Shown here in pieces: positions 1 to 11,437 of a DNA stretch of 64,000 nucleotides. The stretch's first letter is position 1. Every line of letters starts with the position of its first letter. The stretch lies in assembly GCF_027596085.1 (NCBI RefSeq), contig NC_072449.1, positions 22,194,334-22,258,333 on the forward strand, read 5' to 3'. Position numbers and translations under genes: made by a program. The notes beneath the pieces are model-generated. The model saw only the letters and a program-made list of their open reading frames with translations. It did not search any database and was not told where the DNA came from. Origin of the DNA: Anoplopoma fimbria. Taxonomy: Eukaryota > Chordata > Actinopteri > Perciformes > Anoplopomatidae.

Positions 1-1740
1 GAACCAAAATAAATCTTTTCTGATTCTAGTTCAGTGTTTATCGTAGACAAGTGAATACTTCCTAACAGTATCTAAGGGCAGAGAGGCCAACAGTGAACAC
101 GTGTATGGATGAGGGAGCATATAAATAAATGCAGGCGTTCTCAAGCTCTTTTTCCCATTTTCTATATAAGCAATGTTGAAATGGACCAGGGGTGGTGCAT
201 ATCATTTCCTAAATAACATTTGGATAATATAACACACATATAAGGCCCTTTATCTTACCTTGCCTCTTCTGGATAGTCTTAAATTCCCCCTCAAACTGTT
301 TATTTATGTTGACTTGTAATTGGAACTACTCAGATCGATTAGGTTAATGTCAAATGAAAAACTGTTGCCTAACAAGAACATAAATGATTCAGCAAAACCC
401 CAATATACATCCAATGTCAATGTTCTGTTCTTGCCCTCTCTGTGCATGGCATCTACAGTCTGTTTAAAGATGGAGTAGGACGTTTTTTGGAAAAGGTAAA
501 ATAAAAGCGGAAGAATATAAAGAAAAAGTTACAGCCCTCACCGCCCCTTTTCTGTCCTAAGCCCCTCCCACCAGATGACGATGGGCATTTGCACAAGCTT
601 CATATAGTAACCTGTACAAGTACTTGTCAGTCATTTCAAACATGATCCCAGTTGTGATTGTGATGCCGATATATAGCATTAATTCTGTTAGATTTACGCT
701 TGTGTGTTTTTGTAAACTTATGAGCCAATAAAGCTCTTTAAGATAACATACTCTGATTCGGGGCTCAAGCTAGCAACATAGCAGCAGCTGTGAGCCTTTG
801 GCTATGTTTAGCAGAAGACTCAATAACAATTTTTCACACTTCTCACATGTGTTTTGTCATTGTTAGACTCTCTTTTAGACTCTTTTCATAAGTCTTCTTT
901 TTTTGTGTCACTGTGCAGTGTAAGCAGATGTTTTAATGCTGGAATAGCATTTTTTTTTTTAAATCAGACCGTTAAATCACGATTTCACTGTCTGACAGGA
1001 CGCGTATGACGTGCATCTGCATTGGTTGAGCAGCCAATAAGAATGCCCTCAACTTTTGTATACTTCATTTTTGTTGAAACTGAATAAATCTGAAAAAAGG
1101 CTAGCTGTTTCATAAACTAAGTTAACCCTTTACCGGCTCTACTCCAGGTTAGGGTTGCATATTTGCCAGCTTGAAACCTGGACAATCCTGGACCAATCAG
1201 GACGTCTAGTCAGCGTACTCTAGCTACATATTTACATTTGACATTTTGTGCATTTTTCTAACCTTTTATTTAAGATATGGTAAAGGTTAGGGGAAACATG
1301 AATTGCACGTCTGTCAAAGTGACATAAACCACCTTTATGTTCTGCTTTGACTCACATGGGGCACAATATTTCTTACATTGGCATTGGACTTAAATCTTAG
1401 GGTGGTGAATCATCTAATATGGAAGTAAGTGTGGTTTAGTTTGATGATCTACTTTAGTTCAAAAAGAGAAGAGTAAGCGATTAATTGCTTCCTTGCTACA
1501 TTTAAAAAAAACAAAATAGATAAATGAAGAGTGATAATCATGGGCATCGAGTCATCTTCATGTTGAGAACTGAAGTGTGTAAGTTTGAAATGATATCAAG
1601 TGTGCCGGAGCTTCTCTGCACATGTACTAAGTGTTGAAGAAGATGAGGCGAAAGCAATGTGAAGTGTTTTGATGTCTATTTTATTTCATCGCTGTACAAG
1701 TAATATATATTTGGCAGTCAAAACAGCAACATAGAGCAGC
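1..1740. other. Non-coding, AT-rich, probable repeat remnants
   Basis: No reading frame or gene signal. About 430-1090 contains blocks (TTTAAAGATGGAGTAGGACG, GCTCAAGCTAGCAACATAGC, CTGCATTGGTTGAGCAGCCA) that look like a decayed dispersed repeat, but I cannot name it. Confidence 0.5.
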
Positions 1741-4110
1741 CTTAAAGCAAGGTTATTCTGCTCCCAATCTGTTTGACTGAGAGAAAGGGAATGCAAAAGA
1801 TAATTTCTCCATAAGGTTTAGCAGCCCCAAGCAAGGTTGGTCCCCCTCCAATATCCCAGCCTCGGCTCATCTCCAATTCAAAACACACATAAATAACGTC
1901 GCTGTGATTAGCAATCCCATCAAAGGGAAAACAGGCCACTTTGTGGAACATGGAGGGTTTTTCCAATTGGAGTAAACATTTTCAATTGCCTCGGCATCCT
2001 GGTCATGATTGGGTGCAAATGAGGAGAGGCAGTCATTAATTCTGGGTGGTGGGTGGGGATGGAGGGGGAGTGGGCAGAGGCATGGCTCAGATGACTGGCT
2101 GATAAATTCACACTCATTCCAGCAGCTGTCTGGAAGAGTAAAGTGCCTGTATCTCTACACATGGCTGCCCTCCTGTTCCCGCATCACAACATACTGAATG
2201 AAACAGTCAGAGGGAAATACAGACCTTCAAAAGTCTGTGCACTCTCTGAGGGGATCTACAATCTGGCATCAAGTGTCTGGCATAGAGACTCGCCTCATCA
2301 GCCGTGGAGCAACTAACCCCCTCCCCACCCCGCTGACCAATTTTAAGAAAAGTTGACGAAATCAGGAAATATTAGCAGGCCGGCTCCTCAAACAGAAGTT
2401 TTGGAGACAGGCACCTTTGAATAAAGCTGGCTCCCTCTTTGAACTTCTCTCTCTTGTTTTCACATCAAAAGACATGAAAGGGGTAGCAAAAAGCAGGACA
2501 GCCAGCCCCCAATTCCTCTCCCTTGAGTCACGGCTGTCTGCAGCAGTCGTGTCCTTTCAAGGAACAACCAGGACTATAGCCAGTCATTAACAATCAAAGT
2601 TTCTCCCAATCCTCCTCTGATGCCTCCTTTTTACCGCTGCATGTCTTTATCCAGCTCAGTCATTAAACCTTGATCCTCATGATGAAATGCTGTTTTAAGA
2701 ATGTTCACAAGTAAGAAACCTTCTGTCTCAGGGTATAATTAGTGCCATGCCATTTCTCCTCGAAGCTTTGCATGGGAAGGTTTCAAAAATTTCATACCCA
2801 CTAATTTGACCATTTTTGTATGACTTGAAAATAAAGCTGTTCAACCTGAGAAAGTCAACAAATATTATAAGCTATGCCTTTTTTTTCAAGTAAATGAAAT
2901 GACCGATGCTCTTTGCACTTTGTAATGGAGAAAACTTTAGTTTTTGGACCTGCTCTAGCACCTGGACAAGAAGTGTTGTCAGCAATTAAACTTTTTTATT
3001 TACCTAATTTGACTCTGCTTATACCAGCTAAAACCAGTGAAGTGCTGTCAATGATTCACATCAACCTCACATGTTTTGGGGATGTTATTTATTAAAGTAA
3101 GATAATTAGCTGAAGGGTTAGTTCACCTCCTATGGTCAAGAGTTAGTTTGCAGCTTGACATTCAGAGAAAGGAGGAGACGGCCACACAACTAACAACTTA
3201 TGTTCCTGATAAGGCAAATAATTTCTGTACAAGCCAAATGTTGCTATAATGTATTATATACAGATATCTTACATTTATGGATAACTGTAAATGAGAATGG
3301 ACATTGTTAAAGAACTTGATGAGTGGATCTGCATTGTGAGTGCAGACGTGGCTCTCTCCTTCTCCTGAAAATGAAACACCAACATATCCAACCATTCATG
3401 TAAATATGCATGGATGAACAGACTGCTATGGACAGCCAATCAACAGACAGAAGGAAGCAAGCACTTCCAAATGAACAGCAGGTAGCAAAAAAAGAAAGAG
3501 TACCTGTCACGGTTTCAGCAGCTCCTGTAGCAGCGCAGGACGAGGACAAAGAGAGAAAAAGAGAAGAAAACAGTCAGGTTGTGAGCAGACAGGATGCAAG
3601 CACTCTCTGGTAAAAAAAACTTATTCATAAGTGATAAATAGGGCTGCTGAAATTCATTAAATTCAATCTCCATATGCTCTTAATGTGTAATTTACTTCCA
3701 ATTAAGACAAATACAAAAAGCATCGTAATGAGTGATCATTCTATTCTTCCACAGGTGTGTACGATCCCCCGACATAATGAGCCATTCTCTCTCTTCATCC
3801 AGTGTTATATTAATATGGAGGAACAGAGGGGGATATGTGGACTTTGTTTTCTCCCCTCTCATGTCCCTGATTGAGATTCCAGCCAGCCCCGCTCGAGAGC
3901 AGCCACTGCCTGGAGGCGCTCCCCTGGGACCCTGCGGTGTATCCTGGAGAAGAGAGCACCCATTCGGAACGGTGCCCACCCAAACTGGCATCTCGCAGGG
4001 CATGGGAGACTGGCGTGTTCCCAAGTCCCCGCAGCAGCGCTCAGGGCCTGTACCCTCGGGAGAGCTTCCATCATTCATTGTCTGCTATTCATAAACAACC
4101 CCCCCATCCC
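1741..4110. other. Unique non-coding block, CNE-like, with GC-rich patch
   Basis: 1740-2190 and 2200-2690 are balanced in base composition and free of recognisable repeats, with motifs such as GATTAGCAATCCCATCAAAG and GTCATTAATTCTGG. 3860-4070 is clearly GC-rich relative to its surroundings. The open frames there on both strands do not resemble known proteins. Conservation is inferred, not tested. Confidence 0.35.
2044..2074 (+). other. Putative G-quadruplex motif
   Basis: G-runs at 2044-2046, 2051-2053, 2055-2058, 2064-2068 and 2072-2074 are separated by loops of 1 to 5 bases. This satisfies the usual G3+N1-7 pattern. It sits inside an otherwise unique block with CNE-like composition. Confidence 0.6.
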
Positions 4111-4125
4111 CTCTCTCTCTCTCTT

Positions 4126-4157
<32 letters not shown>
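4111..4157. repeat. Compound (CT)n(CA)n microsatellite
   Basis: (CT)n interrupted once by CTTT runs to about 4138 and passes directly into (CA)n up to 4157. Confidence 0.95.
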
Positions 4158-5772
4158 TTTCTCCCCTGCCCTCTGCTGCACACCCATACACTCTAGTATA
4201 CTCTATACTCTACATTTTTATATTTCACACACCGTCTTTTATATATTGACATTTCACACACACACTTTGGAGCTTCTTTAACTCTGGCTGAGAGCAATGC
4301 GGGCTCCAGTGCCGGGCGTACAGTATGTCGAAGTGACTGCTTGTCTCCCTTGTCATTGCTGGCGTAATAAGGGTGTAAGGTATGACACATGTCCTTGTTA
4401 AACTCCTTTGTGCAATTTCAATGTGTCAGCAATTCCCTCAGGACAAAAGACGTTTGAGTGACAAATCACACTCGATGGGAAACAAATTTTGAACACTGTC
4501 CAGGCGCCTGTTTCAATATCTCACACTGCTTAAGCCTCTGCTTTTTTTTTAAAACATCAGGTGTCAGTCAAAACAGTGTCTTTATTATGCGTTAATTCAA
4601 CTTAATGAGGCTTCTGGGGCAATTCTGCTTCAGCTGAGAGGGATCTGAACAAAATGAGGCTGCGAGGTTGATAGCCAGACTCAAACTCGAGCTTGAATGA
4701 GCACAGCGTATGCATCCCCAGTCCAACCAGCCCTCAGGACAGCCCGTAATGAGGCTTTTGAGCTGCTTTAATTGCCAGGTAATTATTATGTTGTAGCAAC
4801 ATTATGTAAATTACTCATTATCATCGTGTATGTGTAGTATATCTGCCCTCGTTTTATGTTACAAGACAGTAAAAAAGAGAAATGTATCACCCTAATACTG
4901 GGGCATATCAGTGTTTAATCTTGTCAACAGACACCTACATATATCTAAACAGAGAGACTTGTGCTATAGTGCGGTGACACCTTCCCTAACCCTTCAGTAT
5001 GATCCACTTCCTGCTGGTGGCCTCTGAAGGGGCTATAAATAGCGTTGTGGCTTGTCTGCCGTGCTCCCCTTCTCTTCTCTGTACCTGCAGCACATTAGGT
5101 AGAAGTTATGAGGTGCCAGCTCGCCTGTGATTAGATGTCATGGCTGTCGCTCTGCTTAGACAGTGCTGATAGACAGATTTCTGGGGAAATGCGTGTGATG
5201 GCATTCGTGCGAGTGCAGCCGTTGCACCAATCTGTCAATCAAGGCGGATGAGAGCAGGCAGGCCAACCATCCTCCAAATAATGTCTGTCCTTGTCTCCTC
5301 ACCTCTTCTCCTTTTCATCCGAAGCAGAAACAGCAAAAAATGGAGCATTACCCCGTTTTTACATTTACATTTCCTACTGCAAACAGGCTTGTGAACATTT
5401 GAAAGGTCATGTTTTTACACTCCATTATGTTTTCTATAAGACGTGAGGTTCCAAGTGCTCTGGCATTTAGGCACCTGTGTTCAACCCATTGCCACCCGAA
5501 CAAATCCATAATAATCTGCATTATTTTTTTTGGTCAGTGAGGCAAACTAAGATCTCATGAGACTGGCTGACTGTGTGGTAAGAGTGGCACATAGTCTCTC
5601 TCTCTCTATATATGATGCTGCTCAGCAAAAGCAGTGGGGTAACACTAATGAGGCAACGTTTCTTCTCAGTACTAGTGTGATGCCTTTGAATTAATGTTCT
5701 TCCTTTCAGGTAAAACATTCCCTTGCTTATTTATGCTCATAATCTCCTGCGTGTTGCATGTCAACCTAGTGT
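4158..5772. other. Unique non-coding block, CNE-like
   Basis: 4700-4860 has dense TAAT-type homeodomain sites (GCTTTAATTGCCAGGTAATT, TAAATTACTCATTATC). 5000-5330 is repeat-free with a TATA-like GGCTATAAATAGCG at about 5031 but no downstream open frame. No gene assigned. Confidence 0.35.
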
Positions 5773-5959
5773 GTGATCGCACTGCATACGAGGACACAAC
5801 AGAGTTGGATGCTGGAACTCTGTGTAGTTCCCCATAGAGATCCCCATTGGTTGCCTTCGTGTGTGTGTGTGGAACGATGCGTTCTGACTGTGTGTAGCCC
5901 ACTGTGTTCTCATTTAATTAGAGGGATCAGAGGTGGGCTTCAAACTTTTTCTCTTCAAG

Positions 5960-6111
5960 AAATCGGATGGAGAAGCGAGCTCCTGCAGAGTGGACCCGAT
6001 AAACACAGACGACTTTTGAGGTCAGGATTTTCACAAAAGAAACTGATCAAAGAGTTTGGCTGTCCTCGCAAAAAGAGGAAGAGGAAGAAAAAACAGTGCC
6101 CGACAACTAAT
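5960..6111 (+). other. Candidate exon encoding a basic peptide
   Basis: Seen: a pyrimidine-rich acceptor (CTTTTTCTCTTCAAG, AG at 5958-5959) and a consensus donor (GTAAGT at 6112-6117) bracket 152 bases that are open in only one frame. The reading ends in a strongly basic stretch, GCPRKKRKRKKKQ, before the donor; this resembles a nuclear-localisation or heparin-binding type sequence. The exon would have phase 1 at its start and phase 0 at its end. I do not recognise the protein and see no neighbouring exon. Chance remains a real explanation in 64 kb of AT-rich DNA. Confidence 0.25.
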
Positions 6112-6135
6112 GTAAGTCTTTGTTGCCAGGCATAA

Positions 6136-9100
6136 TAGTTTCAGGTACACATTATATTAGAATATATATATAATATTATTTGTATTCTGTGACAGTAAGC
6201 TGAATATCTTTGGGTTTCGTTACTATTTGTTTGACAAAACAAGAAGTTTACTGTAATAAAATGTGATTTGATTGGCAATTTTCACTATTTTCTTTCCTTC
6301 GATACACCTCATAAATGAGAAACTAATTGTTAAATTAATTTGTAAAAAAAATGATTATTTGTTGGAACCCAACTCCATGTGCTGCTGAAGATAGCATCAT
6401 ACAATTGAACCTAAAACTACTATTTCCATGTTCAATAATGTTATGCTTATTACTGTAGTCCACCACTTTAACATATGATGCATTTGTGCCTGCAATGGCT
6501 TGGTTATGCAGTTAGGTGCATTAATCAGTAATTTAGTTGCATTGTACAGGCTTGACCTGCTTTATTTTTTATTATCAGCAGTGAGGCACATCTTAATCCA
6601 GCCCAACCTGTCAGCGCGATATCAAAAAACGCTCACCTGCAAACACTAATGGGAATCCTCAGATTAATTATCCCTAGGGTCGATTTAAACATGTTAATCA
6701 GGCTGGTTTACAGGAGATGCAAAGCATGTTCTTGCACGATAAACTGGAATAGGAAGGAGATTTCGCCAGCATTCCAACAGAGGTGGTTAATTGCTCACTG
6801 TTAATGAGATTTGCTTTGTAAATGTCTGATCTATGACTGGAATGTTTGTGTTGTACTTATGAAAAGCCAGGAGGACACATGTAGTTGAAGACATCTTTTA
6901 CTTTGAAGGATTAAGGGATAATCCTTCAGAAATGCTGTCAGATAAAAAGCAGATATATTGAATTTGGTACCCTGCCTGCTCTTAGTAAAGTGCTTTTGGC
7001 GTCCACAATCGCACATAATAAATAACACTAGATGGTTGTTCTTATGAATAAAAGGCTAAAATTAAGACATTTCAGCTTCAGTAATTCCTTTAAAAACACC
7101 AAAAAGGTTTGTTATCGTGTGTGACTGGGTCCTGTCACTCACAACACACACGAAGACGTCTCTGCTGCTGACACGCACACAAAAAGAAGGTGCAAACAGC
7201 AGCCAGCCTCTTTAATGACAACTCAGGTAGCATTCAGCTCACACCGTCGTGTCAAGAAAAAAGAGAACACTAACACATATCTGACTACTTTAGCTGCCAG
7301 GCTGCTGTTCCACAGAGCCTCGTCACATGACAGCCACGAGCTCTCCCCGTTACACAAATGAAACAGCATCAAAATGGGATAAAAAGAAAGCAAAAGTGAA
7401 ATGAAAAAAAAAGAAAGAAAGCGGTTGCTTAATATCACAGTGACAAAAGGTCATTTGGCATAACAAAACAAGACTATTCTACGAGAGGAAGTCTCAAATC
7501 AACATAATATGAAGCAGGAAGAGCATCATAGTAGCAAACTATTAAATCATGCTGATTGTGACAAATGCAGTAACTTCAGAGGTCTATAAATCACCAACCA
7601 ACTGCATTCGCTGGGAGGTAGTACAATGATTTCCTCTTTCCTACAAGGCACAATCATTCACTCCGTTATGTTAACAAGACTGGTTGACTGAGCATGGACT
7701 TAAGTGCAGCAGTGGCAGTGTCGCGTCGCACCCTAAAAACCAACGCAGCAGAGAGAGATTCTTGCTTAAAGCCAAGGCAAGCTTAACCTCTGGTGAAGTG
7801 ACACATCACATCTCATTCGGATTTTCTATTTCGGGTGACGCTGCATCTTTTTGTGTTTTCCTCTTCAGAGTCAGCAAGCACTGCTGCGAAGCCTCTTTTT
7901 TAGCCCCGGTCTCAGTTTCTTTGTAAAAGAAGACTTGCAGCAGGAGTGCTGCGTTTGTTACCACAGGAGAGAAACTGTAGCTCTGATTCAACACGCAGCA
8001 TTGCCCGGATCAAAAACGCATGCAGAACGATTCAAATCAAAGCCTCCAAAGAGTCTTGAGGGAGGATATTTTCTTTTTCTTTTCAGGAGACGATGTAATG
8101 CCTCACCTATAAAGTATGGTCTCTTGCCAGGAAAGCTCACATGAGCAATGCTCGCAAAAGCAATGTGTGTGTGTGCTTTGCTGTCTGCTAGCAGATCTGC
8201 TTACTCACTATGAATGTGCATACATCTGCACAAGCCTTTCTGTGTGTGCGCGTATGTATGGTGTGTGTGTGTGAGGGGTAATTAGGACATTAGGAGAAGC
8301 TTCTGACAGGCTTGTCATCGCCACAGCTTGCCCAGTGAAAAGGAGGTGGTCATAGGGGTAAGTGGGGGTCCAGCAGGGTCAAGAGACAGCTGCTGCACCA
8401 CCACTCACTGTCTGGAAGCTCTCAGAGAATATTAAACCACCGGGGCCTCGGCCAAGACGCTCCCTCATTTATGGAATACACAAAGCTGTTTCACAAGGAG
8501 GTAGCTGCTAATTTATTCTCACTGTTATAAAAGTGCTATTGTTTTTTCCCCTGAAACATGAGAACATAAACATCAAAAGACCAAAATAAGTGGCGATGGC
8601 TTTGAGGTAATTGATGTTATTTTGTAAATCAGTGAATTTAGAACGCAGTTGCAGTTATTTTTTGCTCATGATGATAAATCTGTGTGGGCCTGCGCCTGCT
8701 GTGTCTCCAGCAGAGAGAGGCTTTATTATTACAATATGAGACGTATTAAATACATCCCCGAGGCTGATGACCTTGGTGACGACACACCATTAATTGCATG
8801 GATGGATTATTATCACCACAACAATAACATGCCTCCTTCTCTGCTACACTCTCCTTAACACCTGCGCCCTTTCTCTGGCTGCCACTGCTCATATACTCAT
8901 AATCACATCTATCAGCCCAAAACGTTAACTGTATCCGGGGACGCTAAACACATCCATTTGTTTGCAGTTGTAATGTCTTTTGTGCGCCTCAATCAGGCAC
9001 CTGTCAGACACACACCTGCTACCTCCGTGCTAAGAAAAAAGGCAGAGGGAAGGCCTTTTGTTTCCTCACAGTTTATAATCAGCACGTTGTTTCCAATCTT

Positions 9101-9188
9101 CTTCCACCATTTTTCAATTTCCCATTTCCCTTTTCTCAGTCAAATCACTGCTATCAATCAGGTGCATGTTTGAGAGAGGGGAGAGCAA
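6136..9188. other. Unique non-coding block, CNE-like
   Basis: 6580-6880 has several OTX/homeodomain-like sites (CTTAATCCAG, CAGATTAATTATCC, TTAATGAGATTTGC). 8270-8520 and 8600-8960 are also repeat-poor with balanced composition. Short GT tracts occur at about 8165-8180 and 8220-8275. No gene signal. Confidence 0.35.
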
Positions 9189-9213
9189 GTGTGTGTGTGT
9201 GTGTGTGCGTGTG

Positions 9214-9246
<33 letters not shown>
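9189..9246. repeat. (GT)n microsatellite
   Basis: About 58 bases of GT repeats with interruptions GCGT and GTTT, bordered on both sides by GA-rich purine tracts. Confidence 0.95.
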
Positions 9247-10926
9247 TAGAGAGGGAGAGAAAGAGGGGGAAGTTCCTTGATGGAACCATCTCCAGCCCTA
9301 GGCCTCATTAGTCAGCGGCTGCGGGAGGAAATGTGTGCGTGAATGTGAGCGGCATATGTGTGTAATAAAAATGAATACTGGTAGAGTGTGTCTGTCAATA
9401 TGAGGCCATTTAACATTCCCCATTCCATCCAAATGATGCACAGCGGACATTATGCTCTCTATTTGAGTTCTCCCCTAAATGGATACTCAACCCAGTACGT
9501 TCTATTATATTTTGCCCTTTTCTTCCACTGCGCTTACTGATATCATGGCAGAAGATGACCTATAACGTTAAAAAACTATTTCTGCGCAACCATGACAACA
9601 TCTTCTCCATGTCAGCGTGCCCATGCTGTAAAAAACGCCTCAGAAACGAATGCGGTTGAGTGATGTGGCAGTCAATACAAATCAAACCGTAACAGCTGCA
9701 TAGGCTCAAGCCATATCGATCTATGTGACGAGAGGCGCTCGCAGTGCATCGACATCTTTGAAGAAAGTCAACTTAGTCGCTTTGATTTGTCTGTTTTCAC
9801 TGAAGACGCCGACTCCTACAACAGAAATAGCACCTCTGTTAGCATTCATGAGGCACAAATTAGGCAACAAACACGCCGGTGCTGATACAGAGCATTGAGC
9901 CATATTTAAACTGGGAGCTCACTGGGATCATTGTTATGTTAGGTAACATGTAAAAATAGTTTTTTTGCCATTAATAACAGTAAGTAAAGGACGAGCTAAC
10001 GCAACAAGTCCAGATTATTGCCAACGTGGCAATATTCTCGACGTTTTACTGAGAGTATTGATTATAGAAGAGATCTATTTGAAGTGGCCATTTGAAATGG
10101 CAACTACAGTATAGTAAATTCACAATGGCAGGGTAATATACGGCTTCACTGCTTTCATTTATTCACAGCTTGACATTTCCTCCCTTCCTCAGAGTGTGCT
10201 CTAACTGTGTGCCAATGGCCACATCATTTAGACTGGACCTGCATGAATATTTAACATTAGTGCCTGGCTCGTAGCTCGCAGAAAATGAATTATTTTTAGT
10301 GGGCTTTGCAGAGGCACCGTGGAAAACCCTCACTCTTGTGATGAATCGCTGGAGAGTTTATGTTGTATTAAGCAGGCAAAACAAATGGCTATCAATCATT
10401 TGAAGCTTTCCGTGCTCGCCAGCTACACATCCCTTCCCCCCTTTCAGAGATTCAGTTGGTTTTCAGAGGGATCAGCTGCCAGTCTCGGTTTGTAAAAAAG
10501 GGTCAGCCTTGAGTTCACTGGTGTTTATTGACAAGCCGTTTGTGGAAGAGGAGGACGGACATGTTGCAGTGAGCAACAGTCTACCGCAGCTTTAGGTACA
10601 TGTCAGTAAAAATATGCTCATGTTTTCACTCCTCCGGCTATAAAACAGTTAACAACCTTAAGCACAGACAAACACTAAGTAGCATGTCTTCATTTTAGAC
10701 TATTAGTCCAGTGTACGCTGTTACATGTACTAGACTTGATGAGTTTACTGCTGCTAATCCCGCCATTTTTTTTAATTTTGTCTCAAATTACTCTCATATA
10801 GTTTCTATTTTTTACTTACTCTTATTTCAGTTTTTTATGCCTCTAATTTTGTACTTTAGGTCCTTGTGCTGCTGCAAAAATCAAATTTCCCCTGTAGGGA
10901 TCAATTATTGCTTATTAATTAATTAA
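9247..10926. other. Unique non-coding block, CNE-like
   Basis: 10225-10480 is the best regulatory candidate: repeat-free, with TGCATGAATATTTAACATTA, AAAATGAATTATTTTTAGTG and GGCTATCAATCATTTGAAGC. The rest is plain intergenic-type sequence. Confidence 0.35.
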
Positions 10927-11000
10927 GCCTTTATTAGTCCCACAATGGGGAAATTATTTCTCTGCATTTAACCCATACCCGGGGGAGCAGTGGGCTGCAA
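10927..11000 (+). repeat. Fish LINE-type 3' fragment 'CTTTATTAGTCCCACAATGG'
   Basis: CCTTTATTAGTCCCACAATG then GGGAAATTATTTCTCTGCAT, TTAACCCATACCCGGGGGAG and CAGTGGGCTGC match the familiar fish repeat ending in CATTTAACCCATCC...GGGAGCAGTGGGCTGC. Only about 75 bp remain. Confidence 0.65.
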
Positions 11001-11136
11001 TGATATCTCATCCAATCTTATTTTATCTTAAACTACCGGTGACAAAGACCAACTTGAGGCAACAGAGTGTCTGCAGATAAATAGCATCTAATGAGCTACA
11101 TTTTGTCAGTTTTCACTATGAGGTTTACGTCAGAAG

Positions 11137-11366
11137 AAGGGCTGCAATTTAAAATGATTTACATTATCAATTATTTTGATTATTACTTTCTTGAATAACT
11201 GATTAAACATTTCAGTCTGTAGAAGTCAGAAGATAGTGTAGCCTGCTTCTTAGAATTTCCAAGAGTCAAAGGTGACCTAATCAAAAGTCACATTTTTTCC
11301 AACAAACTGTCCAAAAGTCTACCATTGTATTAAACAGAGAACAGCAATGATTGCAACCAAGACTTT
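11137..11366 (+). repeat. AGGGCTGCAA..-type fish MITE (copy 1)
   Basis: Begins AGGGCTGCAATTTAAAATGA and continues TTATCAATTATTTTGATTAT, AAGGTGACCTAATC, TCCAACAAACTGTCCAAAAG and AAACAGAGAACAGCA. These follow the order of a widespread fish MITE whose ends read AGGGCTGCAACTAACGATTA. The right part is truncated. Confidence 0.65.
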
Positions 11367-11398
11367 ATAAGACCCAGTGTAACAAATAACTTATAGAA

Positions 11399-11403
<5 letters not shown>

Positions 11404-11433
<30 letters not shown>
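11404..11433. repeat. (TA)15 microsatellite
   Basis: Uninterrupted TA dinucleotides followed by GTTATTG. Confidence 0.95.

Positions 11434-11437
<4 letters not shown>

Noticed and set aside
3410..3613. Possible N-terminal coding exon (MDEQTAMDSQSTD...)
   Set aside because: Composition looks coding-like (Gln/Lys/Glu-rich), but there is no convincing acceptor or donor at sensible positions, and purine-rich DNA gives this by chance.
3692..4094. Overlapping 120-136-codon frames on both strands
   Set aside because: The GC-rich patch lowers stop frequency in all frames. None resembles a protein I know, and part of the longest one (to 4281) runs through the CT/CA microsatellite.
5031..5044. TATA-box-like GGCTATAAATAGCG as a promoter
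   Set aside because: No open frame, initiator or splice-supported exon follows; a lone TATA match is expected by chance.
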